Below, piece by piece: positions 11,174 to 18,898 of a DNA stretch of 39,204 nt. This DNA is from Gemmatimonadales bacterium (GTDB taxonomy: Bacteria; Gemmatimonadota; Gemmatimonadetes; Gemmatimonadales; GWC2-71-9): NCBI GenBank assembly GCA_020633775.1, contig JACKDA010000014.1, forward strand, positions 1 to 39,204, written 5' to 3'. The notes beneath the pieces are model-generated. The model made no database searches and had not been told where the DNA came from. It saw only the letters and a program-made list of their open reading frames with translations. Numbering within the stretch: the stretch's first letter is position 1; each line of letters begins with the position of its first letter. A program made the translations under genes and the position numbers.

Positions 11174-11882
11174 CCCGCGGGCCGGGCTCCTCGCGCTCGC
11201 GCTGCTCCTCGGCGCGGTCCCGGGGGCCGGGGCGCAGGTCCCGGGCCGGTACCAGGAGCACGCGGCGACCACGGTGACGGTCGGCACCGGCTCCGCCCGC
11301 CGCGAGCGACTCCTGCGCCGGCGGGCCGAGTATGCGGTGACGCGGTCGCGGGACACGGTGGTCGTGCAGGCCCTCGAGCTCGAGCTGACGCAGCTCGCCG
11401 AGGACGAGGTCCTGCAGGTCGACACCGATGGCTTCGTCGGCGGACGGTGGCGGCTGGTGAGCGACCCGCGCGGCGACCTCCGCGTCGTCGCGCGGCCCTT
11501 CGTGCCGCCGGCGCTGCTCGAGCTCAACGATCCGGCCGCGATCATGGACGACTTCTTCCCGGCGGTCCCGCCCCCGCTCTCCGTCGGCGACTCGCTCCCC
11601 GACGGCACCGGACGACTCTGGTGGCGGCTTCCCGATTCGGCGGCGGTCCTCCGCTTCGGCTGGCACGCCGCCGGGCGTCACGTGGTGCCGCGGGTCGTCG
11701 CCGACTCGCTCACGCTCCAGGTCGAGGAGGAGCGGACCGAGGACGGCAGCGGCGCCTGGGACGGGCTCGGGGCCGTGACCTGGCGACGCGCGCTGCGCAC
11801 CCGCACCCACGCCATCGTGGCCGGGGTGGAGGTCGTCGCCGACCTCACCGAGGAACGCATCGTGCGGCGCGTCACGCCGTGA
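11136..11882 (+). CDS. Exported protein of unknown function with no normal start codon
   Basis: The frame opens after a TGA at 11121 inside pruA. It encodes a clear signal peptide (LLALALLLGAVPGAGAQ, codons from 11187) and a mature region of about 200 residues, yet no ATG, GTG or TTG lies before the signal peptide. A perfect AAGGAGGT (11123-11130) sits 5 nt before an ATC (11136), so I give that as the start; ATT at 11148 is the other option. The GTG at 11274 would delete the signal peptide. The mature protein is strand-rich (DTVVVQALELELTQL, GRLWWRLPDSAAVLRFGW) and ends GVEVVADLTEERIVRRVTP, vaguely like DUF3108-type exported proteins. Family not recognised. The start is uncertain; the frame itself is well supported. 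Confidence 0.55.
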   Translation: MRRPIGGIPTSGSPRAGLLALALLLGAVPGAGAQVPGRYQEHAATTVTVGTGSARRERLLRRRAEYAVTRSRDTVVVQALELELTQLAEDEVLQVDTDGFVGGRWRLVSDPRGDLRVVARPFVPPALLELNDPAAIMDDFFPAVPPPLSVGDSLPDGTGRLWWRLPDSAAVLRFGWHAAGRHVVPRVVADSLTLQVEEERTEDGSGAWDGLGAVTWRRALRTRTHAIVAGVEVVADLTEERIVRRVTP

Positions 11883-11976
11883 TGCCGGCCCGTGACCGAC
11901 GGGCATCCCGCTCCCTCTTGCCAGCGTTCCGCCAACCTCCGACATTGCGTCATCCCCTCCTGGAGGCGCATGCCAG

Positions 11977-13098
11977 ATGACGGAGCCCTTCCGCAGCTCC
12001 GAGGAGTTCGATGAGCAGGCCCACCAGCTCTACAACGAAGGGCGCTACGACGAAGCTCTGACTCTGTTGCGTGAAGGTCTCCAGCTGCACCCCCAGAGCG
12101 TCGAGCTCCATGTCGGCGTCGGGTATGCCCAGCTCGCGTCCGAGCAGTACGCCTGGGCCCGGCAGGCATTCGAGTTCGCGCTGATCCTCGACCCGGAGCA
12201 CGAGGACGCCCTCGCCGGCCTCGGCGAGACGGCACTCGTCATCGGCCACCTCCAGCAGGCGCTCACCGCCTTCCAGCGCCTCATCGATCTCGGCTACGAC
12301 GACGACCACGAGCTGATGCTCCAGGTCGGTCGCGCCCTGTTCCGCGAGGGCTTCTTCGTCGAGGCCCGGCGGTATTTCGAGCTCGCGCGCGCCCATCACG
12401 GCGAGTCGGCCGAGCTGGCGGCGTCGCTGGGCTACACCGCCCATCGCCTCGGCCTCGAGGCCGATGCGTTCTACTGGTTGCGCCGGGCGATCGCCCTCGA
12501 CGAGGGCTACCCCGAGCCGCGGATCTACCTCGCCAACATCCTCTACGATCGCGGGGAGAACGGCGCGGCCCTGCACCATTTCGCCCGCCTCCGGCCCGAG
12601 GACCACTTCGACGACCTCGGCATCTGGCGCACCATCGAGCTGCTGAAGGTGGCGCGCGGCCTCGAGGACGAGCACGCCGAACTGCTGCCGTGGCTCGCGC
12701 GGCTCGCCGAGCTGGGCGGGGAGCCGAGTCCCGAGGAGATGCTCCTGGGGGAGATCGAGGGACTGCTGCCCGACGGCTCGCGGCTCGACCCCAACCAGCT
12801 CGAGCTCTTCGGCACGCTGATGCGCGAGGTGCCCGAGATGCACAAGCGCGGCGCCAGCGAACCGGTCGGCCACGTGATCGAGACGCTCGACGGGCTGACG
12901 TTGCGCGGGACCTGGGATGACCTGCTGCTCCAGCTGCAGGCGGTCGAGGGGGCGTGGCCCGACGGGACATTGACCGAGTTCATGCATGCCTTCGCCCAGC
13001 GGGGCCACGTCGAGACCGGCGTGCGCATCCCGGTGACCGGGGCCGAGGCGTTCCTCCGCGGGGCGGCCGAGGCGGGTGTGATCCGGATCCTCGAGTGA
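11977..13098 (+). CDS. Tetratricopeptide-repeat protein
   Basis: 373 residues, cytoplasmic, no signal peptide. About five to six helical TPR units span residues 8-230: YNEGRYDEALTLLREGLQLH, YAWARQAFEFALILDPEHED, LQQALTAFQRLIDLG, FFVEARRYFELAR and AFYWLRRAIALDEGYPE. The C-terminal 140 residues are not repeats and end in a mixed domain (VRIPVTGAEAFLRGAAEAG). Probably a protein-interaction scaffold. The stop overlaps the GTG of the ABC ATPase (GTGA), so it may be functionally linked to that transporter. No specific partner can be named. Confidence 0.85.
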   Translation: MTEPFRSSEEFDEQAHQLYNEGRYDEALTLLREGLQLHPQSVELHVGVGYAQLASEQYAWARQAFEFALILDPEHEDALAGLGETALVIGHLQQALTAFQRLIDLGYDDDHELMLQVGRALFREGFFVEARRYFELARAHHGESAELAASLGYTAHRLGLEADAFYWLRRAIALDEGYPEPRIYLANILYDRGENGAALHHFARLRPEDHFDDLGIWRTIELLKVARGLEDEHAELLPWLARLAELGGEPSPEEMLLGEIEGLLPDGSRLDPNQLELFGTLMREVPEMHKRGASEPVGHVIETLDGLTLRGTWDDLLLQLQAVEGAWPDGTLTEFMHAFAQRGHVETGVRIPVTGAEAFLRGAAEAGVIRILE

Positions 13099-14000
13099 TC
13101 CGGTTCGCGCAGGCCGGCAAGACCTACCGCTCGCTGGTGCGCCGGCGCGAGATCACCGCGCTCGCGGGGCTCGACCTCGAGATCGCCCGCGGCGAGGTCG
13201 TCGGCATCGCCGGGCCGAACGGCGCCGGCAAGTCCACCCTGATCTCGCTGCTCCTCGGCTTCCTCGCCCCATCGGAGGGGAGCGTCACCCTCGAGGGACT
13301 GGCGCCGCGACGCTACGTCGAGCGGCACGGCGTCGGCTACCTGACCGAGCTCGTGAACCTCCCCGGCCAGTGGCGCGTGCAGGATGCCCTGCACCGGCTC
13401 GCCATCCTCGCGGGCGTGCCCGCCGCGGCGCGCCGGGGGCGCGTCGCGGACACGATGGCCCGCCTCGGCATCGAGGAGCACGCGACCAAGAAGATCAAGC
13501 AGCTCTCCAAGGGAAACCTCCAGCGCGTGGGGCTCGGCCAGGCACTGCTCGGCGAGTTCGATCTCGTGGTGCTCGATGAACCGACCCACGGGCTCGACCC
13601 GGTCTGGACAGCGCGGTTCCGCGACATCGTCGTCGAGTTGCGTCGCCCGGATCGGGCCATCCTGATCGCGTCGCACAACCTCGACGAGCTGGAAATGCTC
13701 GCCGACCGGGTCGCGATCCTCGACCATGGCCGACTGCAACGGGTGGTGGGGCACGCGACCGAGGCGAGTGATGCCAGCGTGTCGTGGCGCCTGGTCCTCG
13801 AGGGCGACGACGACATCGGGGCGGCGATGCCCGGGGCCGTGCCGATTGCCGGTCGACCGGGGAGCTGGCGCGTCCTCGCCCCGCGGGCCGCGATGAGTCG
13901 TCAGCTCGCCGCGCTGCTCCAGTCCGGCGCGGTCCTCGTGGAGTGCGTGCCGGAGCAGGGCCGGCTCGCCTCCGCCTTCCGCGAGGCGGTGCGCCAGTGA
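13095..14000 (+). CDS. ABC transporter ATP-binding protein
   Basis: 301 residues. Walker A GPNGAGKST (40-48), signature LSKGNLQRVGLGQALLG, Walker B LVVLDEPTHGLD, and an H-loop in IASHNLDELEML. Domain order and the roughly 90-residue C-terminal tail (RLVLEGDDDIGAAMP onward) match ABC-2-type exporters. The GTG start overlaps the TPR stop; the longer open frame runs antisense-like through the TPR gene and is not used. Its own stop overlaps the GTG of the permease. Substrate unknown. Confidence 0.92.
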   Translation: MIRFAQAGKTYRSLVRRREITALAGLDLEIARGEVVGIAGPNGAGKSTLISLLLGFLAPSEGSVTLEGLAPRRYVERHGVGYLTELVNLPGQWRVQDALHRLAILAGVPAAARRGRVADTMARLGIEEHATKKIKQLSKGNLQRVGLGQALLGEFDLVVLDEPTHGLDPVWTARFRDIVVELRRPDRAILIASHNLDELEMLADRVAILDHGRLQRVVGHATEASDASVSWRLVLEGDDDIGAAMPGAVPIAGRPGSWRVLAPRAAMSRQLAALLQSGAVLVECVPEQGRLASAFREAVRQ

Positions 14001-14734
14001 CCCGCGACACCTCCCCGTTCCGCTACCTGCTCGTGCAGGCGCTCGACCTCGCCCGCGCCCAGCTCCTGCTCTTCGTCGTCGTCTCCGCCGGACTGGCGGG
14101 GGTGATCTGGAAGATCTTCGGCGACGACGTCGGACGCGCCTTCGATGCGGCCGACATGGTGGGCGCCCTGCTCGCCGGAACGCTGCTGATCGCGATCCTG
14201 ATGGCCGCCGGGGGCGTCGCGGGGACCGACATCAAGCAGGGGTACTACCGCGCGCTCTTCAGCAAGCCGATGGCGCCGTGGTGGTTCTACCTGCAGCGCT
14301 GGCTCCTCGGCGGCCTGGTGGTGCTCACCATCCCGGTCTGGCTCGGCCTGGCGTTCGCGGTCGCGTTCGGGAAGGGGACCGGGCTGAGCGCGGAGGTCTT
14401 CGGCGTCGTGGCCCTGTCGTACCTGCTGATCGGTGGCGCCGTGCTGCTGTTCTCGACCCTCACCTCGCGCGACTGGCTGGTGGCGTTCCTGCTCTACTTC
14501 CTGCAGGCACGCCTGCACGATGCCGAGCAGATCTTCACCGCCATGAGCCGGGATGTGCCGGCCGCCGTGGCGTTCGCCCTCAAGGTGCTGCCGCCCTTCG
14601 ACCTTGTCTCCGCCCGGGCGCCGCTGCCGAGTGGCGGGGACCTCGCGCACGTCCTGCTCTACGGCGCGGGGATGGTCGCGGCCGCCCTGCTGCTGCTGCG
14701 CTTCCGCCCGCTCGGCAGCGGCGGGCGCGCCTAG
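13997..14734 (+). CDS. ABC-2 type transporter permease
   Basis: 245 residues with six predicted membrane helices (about 22-40, 55-75, 100-125, 130-160, 170-195 and 218-240), for example LLLFVVVSAGLAGVIW, LLAGTLLIAILMAAGGV and GLVVLTIPVWLGLAFAVAFG. The YYRALFSKPMAPWWFY loop between helices resembles permeases of the ABC-2 (YhaP/CcmB-like) group. The GTG start overlaps the ATPase stop, so ATPase and permease form one exporter. The downstream phospholipid-synthesis-type gene raises the possibility of a lipid or membrane-related substrate; this is inference only. Confidence 0.82.
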   Translation: MTRDTSPFRYLLVQALDLARAQLLLFVVVSAGLAGVIWKIFGDDVGRAFDAADMVGALLAGTLLIAILMAAGGVAGTDIKQGYYRALFSKPMAPWWFYLQRWLLGGLVVLTIPVWLGLAFAVAFGKGTGLSAEVFGVVALSYLLIGGAVLLFSTLTSRDWLVAFLLYFLQARLHDAEQIFTAMSRDVPAAVAFALKVLPPFDLVSARAPLPSGGDLAHVLLYGAGMVAAALLLLRFRPLGSGGRA

Positions 14735-14752
14735 GCGGCGATCGGGGTCTCC

Positions 14753-15283
14753 ATGCCCGGGACCGCACCCCGCCGGCCGGGGTTCTCCGCGGCCGATGTC
14801 CTCACCGCCTCGCGCATCCCGCTCGCGATCGTCTTCGTCGTCGTGCCCCGACTCGAGGTCCGCCTCGCCGCCCTCGCACTCGCGGCGGCGACCGACCTGG
14901 GGGACGGCTGGGTTGCGCGCCGGTTCGGGGCCTCGCGCATCGGGGCGGTCCTCGATCCGGTGGCCGACAAGCTGTTCATGGTCTGCGCCTTCGGCGTCGT
15001 GCTCGCGTCGGGACGCCTGACCTGGTACGAGGTCCTCGCGGTCCTGCTCCGCGACCTGATCGCCTCGATCGCGGTGTTCATCACGGTCGGCGCCCGACGG
15101 CCCACCGCGGTCCCGGCCCGGATCGGCGGCAAGGCGGTCACCCTGCTGCAGTTGCTGACCCTGCTGGCGTTCCTCTTCGACTCGGACCACCTTCCGCAGT
15201 TGGCGTGGGCCACCGGCGCGGTCGCCCTCTACGCCCTCTGGGACTACAACCGGCTCTTCTTTCGCAAACTGGACCAGCAATGA
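14753..15283 (+). CDS. CDP-alcohol phosphatidyltransferase family protein
   Basis: 176-residue membrane enzyme. It carries the full family motif D48xxD51G52xxA55R56x7G64x3D68x3D72 (DLGDGWVARR...GAVLDPVADK), the Mg-binding site that swaps CMP for an alcohol. Several hydrophobic helices follow (LMVCAFGVVLA-type, LLRDLIASIAVFITVG, LLQLLTLLAFLF). Length and motif order fit the PgsA-like branch (phosphatidylglycerophosphate synthase), but cardiolipin- or inositol-type activities cannot be ruled out. Starts 18 nt after the permease stop, and its stop overlaps the OsmC ATG (ATGA). Confidence 0.88.
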   Translation: MPGTAPRRPGFSAADVLTASRIPLAIVFVVVPRLEVRLAALALAAATDLGDGWVARRFGASRIGAVLDPVADKLFMVCAFGVVLASGRLTWYEVLAVLLRDLIASIAVFITVGARRPTAVPARIGGKAVTLLQLLTLLAFLFDSDHLPQLAWATGAVALYALWDYNRLFFRKLDQQ

Positions 15284-15696
15284 GCGACGATCCGAACCTC
15301 CGCCACGCGGCCATCACCTGGGATGGCGACCTCGTCTTCACCGGTGGAGCGCCCGACGGCCCGAGCATCACGATGGACAGCGCCGGCGTGCGGGGGCCGT
15401 CCCCCGTCACGGCACTCCTCCTGGCGGGCGCCGCCTGCTCCGGCATGGACGTGGTCAGCATCCTGGAGAAGCAGCGCGCCACCCTGGTCACCTGTCGGAT
15501 CGAGGCGATCGGTCGCCGGGCCGCCGATCATCCGCGGCGGATCACCGAGGTGACCCTGCGCTTCCACCTCACCGGCGAGGGGATCACCCGTGCCGGCGCC
15601 GAGCGCGCGGTCGAGTTGAGCGTGTCGAAGTACTGCTCGGTGATGCTCTCGCTCAACCCGGACATCCCGGTCACGACCGAGGTCGTCCTGGGCTGA
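15280..15696 (+). CDS. OsmC family protein (YhfA-like)
   Basis: 138 residues. Two conserved redox cysteines are visible: Cys53 in LLAGAACSGMDVVSIL and Cys119 in ELSVSKYCSVML, with EKQR after the first, as in OsmC/YhfA proteins. Members are thiol-dependent peroxide or disulfide-stress proteins or of unknown role; the closest look is the YhfA type rather than Ohr. ATGA overlap with the phosphatidyltransferase makes it the last gene of the chain starting with the TPR protein. Confidence 0.88.
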   Translation: MSDDPNLRHAAITWDGDLVFTGGAPDGPSITMDSAGVRGPSPVTALLLAGAACSGMDVVSILEKQRATLVTCRIEAIGRRAADHPRRITEVTLRFHLTGEGITRAGAERAVELSVSKYCSVMLSLNPDIPVTTEVVLG

Positions 15697-15777
15697 CCGG
15701 CCGGCCCATGTGACCCGGGTGCCGGTTCCCGGGTCCAAGGGAAGCCCCCTGTGTCCTCCCTCCGGAGCGTCGTGCGC

Positions 15778-16851
15778 ATGCCGTCGATCGCCCGCGTCCT
15801 GGCTGCCCTGCTGCCGGTGACCCTCGCGGGTGCCGGCTGCGGGCATTCCGACCCGTTCGTGGCGGTCGGGCTCGACGACCGGCCGACGGGGTTCGCGATC
15901 CTTCCCGAACAACTGACGTTCAACGAGCGGGCGGACCTTCACCCGCAGTGGAGCCCGTCGGGCGACCTGCTCCTCTACGCGTTCGAGCGCTGGCTCCCGC
16001 TCGCCGAGTATCCGGACCGCTGCCTCGGCGCCCTCCCGCGTGACGGCGGCGCCCGGGTCCTCGAATGGTGCTGGCAGTCGCTCGACGAAGGGCTGCATCG
16101 CGACGGGATCGAGGCCGGCACGCTGCTCTCCGATGGTCGGCTGGTGTTCACCCACCACGCCGGCGCCGGCGTCAAGCAGCCGATCCCCGTCACGGCGAGT
16201 CTCTACCTCGCCGATACCGCGGCGATCACGGGCGCCCAACGCCAATTCGAGCTGCTGCGGCGACCCGACGGCGCGAGCGAGCGCTACGACTTCCTTCACG
16301 GACTGGTCCCCACCGCCGATGAGCGCGCGGTCACGGCGCTCGCGGTGAGCGCGATCATCGATGCGCCGTGCCCGGTCTGCGACTTCGACACGACCTACGT
16401 CGGCGTCGATCTCGTCCGGATCCCGCTCGACGCGAGCGGTGCGGTCGAGGTGATCACCCCGCTCCCGGCCGCGAGGTTCCTCGGATGGGACCGCGCGCTG
16501 GGCACCTTCTTCTTCGCCCGCCACGGCCGGGTGGAGTCGATCGCGGCCACCGGCGGGACGCCGACGCTGGTCTGGCAGGCCCCGCGATCGCCGGATCGGG
16601 AGCGGGTGACCATCACCGGCCTCGGGGTCGGGGCGCGGCGCATGGCGGTGAGCTGGAGCTGGGAGGAGCGCGGCGCGCACCACAGCGTCGTGGGGCTGCT
16701 CGGCGAGGACGGCGAGGTCGCCGTCCTCGATCATCAGGTCGATGGGGCCCGATGGGGTGAGCTCGCCCTCAGCCCGGATGGCACCCGACTCGTGGCCGAG
16801 CGGCAGGACCCGGGGACGCCGCCCAACCTCTACCTGTTCCGGCTCCCCTAG
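15778..16851 (+). CDS. Exported beta-propeller-like protein (possible lipoprotein)
   Basis: About 357 residues. The signal peptide ALLPVTLAGAGC ends at a Cys that could be lipidated, although -3 Gly is a poor lipobox. Two TolB/PD40-type repeats are visible: HPQWSPSGDLLLYAF near the start and LALSPDGTRLVAERQ near the end, with repeated strand/turn units between, suggesting a six- or seven-bladed propeller. Cys pairs (CPVCDFD) may form a disulfide. ATG at 15778 follows CGGAG about 10 nt upstream; GTG at 15751 is an alternative. The stop overlaps that of the convergent phosphatase by 4 nt. Confidence 0.7.
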   Translation: MPSIARVLAALLPVTLAGAGCGHSDPFVAVGLDDRPTGFAILPEQLTFNERADLHPQWSPSGDLLLYAFERWLPLAEYPDRCLGALPRDGGARVLEWCWQSLDEGLHRDGIEAGTLLSDGRLVFTHHAGAGVKQPIPVTASLYLADTAAITGAQRQFELLRRPDGASERYDFLHGLVPTADERAVTALAVSAIIDAPCPVCDFDTTYVGVDLVRIPLDASGAVEVITPLPAARFLGWDRALGTFFFARHGRVESIAATGGTPTLVWQAPRSPDRERVTITGLGVGARRMAVSWSWEERGAHHSVVGLLGEDGEVAVLDHQVDGARWGELALSPDGTRLVAERQDPGTPPNLYLFRLP

Positions 16852-17555
16852 CGCTCGGGGTTCCCCTTCCAGGACCCGTACATCGGGTTCGGCAGGATGA
16901 ACCACCTCGCGCCGAACGGGTCGAGGGCCCCCGGCGTGCCCCGGGCGTCCTGACCCAGTCCCGGGAAGTCGCGGATGTTGTCGCCCACCCACGCCACGAT
17001 CGTGAGCGGCCCCAGCGTGCTGGGCGGCGCGCCGGTGCGGACCGCCTCGAAGCGCGGGTTCTTGTCGCTGCTGCCGACCGGCTGGCACAGCACCAGGTCG
17101 GCGCGGACCCCGACCGCCTCGAGGTTCGCGCGCGTGTCGGCGCAGAGCGAGTCGGCGCGGTTGGTGACGACCGCGATCCGCCCACCGGCCGCCTGGACCG
17201 CCTGGACGAACCCGACCGCACCCGGAATCGCCGGGGCGGCCCGCTCGCGGACCCAAGGCGCCCAGGTGGCGTCGGAGAACTCCTCCTTGGCCACCACCAG
17301 CCGGCGTTCGTGCTCGGAGTTGTCGAGGATGGTCTCGTCCGCGTCGAGGATCACCGCCCAGGAGCCCGCAGGACGCCCATCGGCCGCGTCGAGGACCGCG
17401 CGCGTGGCGACCCGATAGATCTCGACGGTGAGGGCGGGGTACTCCGCGGAGGTCCGCACCCACTTCAGGTCATCGGGCCAGGGCGTCGGACGGTTCGTCG
17501 CGCAGGCGCCGAGGAGGCCGAGGAGCAGGGGGAGGGCGGGGCGGAGCGACGGCAT
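16848..17555 (-). CDS. HAD-superfamily acid phosphatase lipoprotein (class B/C, e(P4)-like)
   Basis: 235 residues. N-terminus LLLGLLGAC has a good lipobox (Cys18), so it is a surface or periplasmic lipoprotein. The catalytic DxDxT motif is ILDADETILDNS (D71, D73, T75); the second HAD motif is AVVTNRADS; the acidic end motif is VAWVGDNIRDFPG. The family dephosphorylates nucleotides or other small phosphomonoesters outside the cytoplasm. The ATG at 17555 is chosen because a longer frame to 17621 puts 22 basic residues before the signal peptide. Confidence 0.88.
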   Translation of the reverse strand: MPSLRPALPLLLGLLGACATNRPTPWPDDLKWVRTSAEYPALTVEIYRVATRAVLDAADGRPAGSWAVILDADETILDNSEHERRLVVAKEEFSDATWAPWVRERAAPAIPGAVGFVQAVQAAGGRIAVVTNRADSLCADTRANLEAVGVRADLVLCQPVGSSDKNPRFEAVRTGAPPSTLGPLTIVAWVGDNIRDFPGLGQDARGTPGALDPFGARWFILPNPMYGSWKGNPER

Positions 17556-17590
17556 CGAGCCTCGGCGGGGATGGGGTGCCAGACCAATGC

Positions 17591-17617
17591 GGCCGGCTCC
17601 CCCGAGGGAAGCCGGCC
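17591..17617. terminator. Hairpin after the 110-residue protein gene
   Basis: GGCCGGCT (17591-17598) pairs perfectly with AGCCGGCC (17610-17617) around an 11-nt loop. It lies 28 nt past the stop of the minus-strand gene and before the phosphatase start. No T-run. Confidence 0.4.
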
Positions 17618-17644
17618 GCACGGTGGAGCTGGTCCAGCGAGTGA

Positions 17645-17980
17645 TCAGGCGGTCGCCTCGGCCGTCTCCGGCTCCTCGGCGTTCCCCTCGACCGACTCGT
17701 CGGTGGACGACTCGACCACCTCGGCCGCCGTGGTGTGCTTCACCACCGGCTGGCAGAAGCGCTCGCCGAGGACCCGGACCCGGCCGAGCTCATCGGCCCC
17801 GAGGTCAGGATAGCGGTCGGCGATGTACTGCATCGTGTCGTCCATCCACTCCTTCTGGTGCTCCGGGGCCGCCTCGAGGACGCCGCACCGCAGGATGTGG
17901 CTGAACAGCTCGTCCCGCGCCTGGTCGAGTGCCGTGGGCATCGAGGAGGACCGGGGGGCCTTCTTTTCCTTCTTCGACAT
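17645..17980 (-). CDS. Small cytoplasmic protein, function unknown
   Basis: 111 residues. Basic N-terminus (MSKKEKKAPRSSSMP), then a helical core, LDQARDELFSHILRCGVLEA (about 18-37) and EWMDDTMQYIADRYPDLGA, and an acidic low-complexity tail (SSTDESVEGNAEEPETAEATA). One Cys in each of the core helices (Cys32, Cys75). No family recognised. The ATG at 17980 follows GAAGGAAGG, a good ribosome-binding site. Transcribed from a promoter that overlaps that of the divergent DsbA-like gene. Confidence 0.6.
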   Translation of the reverse strand: MSKKEKKAPRSSSMPTALDQARDELFSHILRCGVLEAAPEHQKEWMDDTMQYIADRYPDLGADELGRVRVLGERFCQPVVKHTTAAEVVESSTDESVEGNAEEPETAEATA

Positions 17981-18047
17981 TGACCTTCCTTCGCAAGTGC
18001 AATGGGGCGGGACATCTGCCCCGCGTGAAATCGTTCTCAGTCCTCCC

Positions 18048-18077
18048 AATATAGGGAATCTGTTCACCCCGGGGCAA
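18048..18077 (-). promoter_or_regulatory. Candidate sigma-70 promoter for the 111-residue protein
   Basis: Minus strand: TTGCCC (18077-18072), 18-nt spacer, TATATT (18053-18048), four and five of six matches. The start point would be about 60 nt before the ATG. It overlaps the divergent promoter below. Confidence 0.5.
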
Positions 18078-18091
18078 ATCCGGGATAGATT
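18063..18091 (+). promoter_or_regulatory. Candidate sigma-70 promoter for dsbA-like/kup
   Basis: TTCACC (18063-18068), 17-nt spacer, TAGATT (18086-18091), four of six matches each. About 110 nt of leader would precede the ATG at 18215; nothing structured is obvious in it. Confidence 0.45.
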
Positions 18092-18214
18092 GCGGGGCTG
18101 ATGGGCCCGGGGAGTCGCTCCCCGCGCGAGCGCGGTTTCGACGTGTTTCTCCTGCCCTCCGAGGCGATCCCAGCCGGGATGCCGCGCTCGCCGGAGGGGT
18201 CAGGCAGAGGTCGC

Positions 18215-18898
18215 ATGGCTGGCCAGAAGTCGTTCTACATGGTGCTCGGTGCGGTCGCCGTCGGGGGCGTGGCGTGGCTCGGGATGCGGACCCTCGGGGC
18301 CCCGGATCTCCCGGTCCGGGCCGCCCAGGGGACCCCGGACACCACCGGTTTCCAGGGCTACATCCTCGGGTCGCCCGATGCCCCGGTCGAGGTCGTCGAG
18401 TACGCCGACTTCCAGTGCCCGGCGTGCGCCGGCTTCGACCAGGTCCAGTGGCCCGACGTGAAGGCCCGGCTGGTCGACACCGGCAAGCTGCGGTTTCGCT
18501 ACCGCGACTACCCGCTCGATGACATCCATCCCTTCGCGCGCCTCGCGGCACACACCGCCGCCTGCGCCAACGACCAGGGCCGCTTCTGGCAGATCAAGGA
18601 GCGGCTCTACGCGCGCCAGAACGACTGGGCCTACGTCGGGAGCGAGGGGAAGGCCTACGACGTGTTCACCGAGATCGCGGGCGCGGTCGGCCTCGACGTC
18701 GGGGCGTGGCAGGGATGCATGGAGGCCGGGACCCACGCCGCGCGGATCGAGGCGTCCCACGCCGAGGCACTCCGGGTCGGGGCTCCCTCGACGCCGACCT
18801 TCCTCCTCGCGGGGCGGATCTATCCCGGCATGAACGCCGAGATGATGGTGCAGCTCGTGGACTCCCTCATCGCGTCGCAGGCGGCGCCGACCGAGTGA
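18215..18898 (+). CDS. DsbA-family thioredoxin-fold protein
   Basis: 227 residues. One N-terminal hydrophobic segment (MVLGAVAVGGVAWLGM, about 9-24) anchors or exports it. A thioredoxin fold follows with the redox motif C68-P-A-C71 (DFQCPACAGF), a helical insertion (HPFARLAAHTAACANDQGRF) and the cis-Pro loop APSTPTFLLAG. It is of the Thioredoxin_4/BdbD type: disulfide formation or reduction outside the cytoplasm. The ATG at 18215 follows AGAGG. The stop overlaps the GTG of kup (GTGA), an unusual pairing. Confidence 0.9.
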   Translation: MAGQKSFYMVLGAVAVGGVAWLGMRTLGAPDLPVRAAQGTPDTTGFQGYILGSPDAPVEVVEYADFQCPACAGFDQVQWPDVKARLVDTGKLRFRYRDYPLDDIHPFARLAAHTAACANDQGRFWQIKERLYARQNDWAYVGSEGKAYDVFTEIAGAVGLDVGAWQGCMEAGTHAARIEASHAEALRVGAPSTPTFLLAGRIYPGMNAEMMVQLVDSLIASQAAPTE

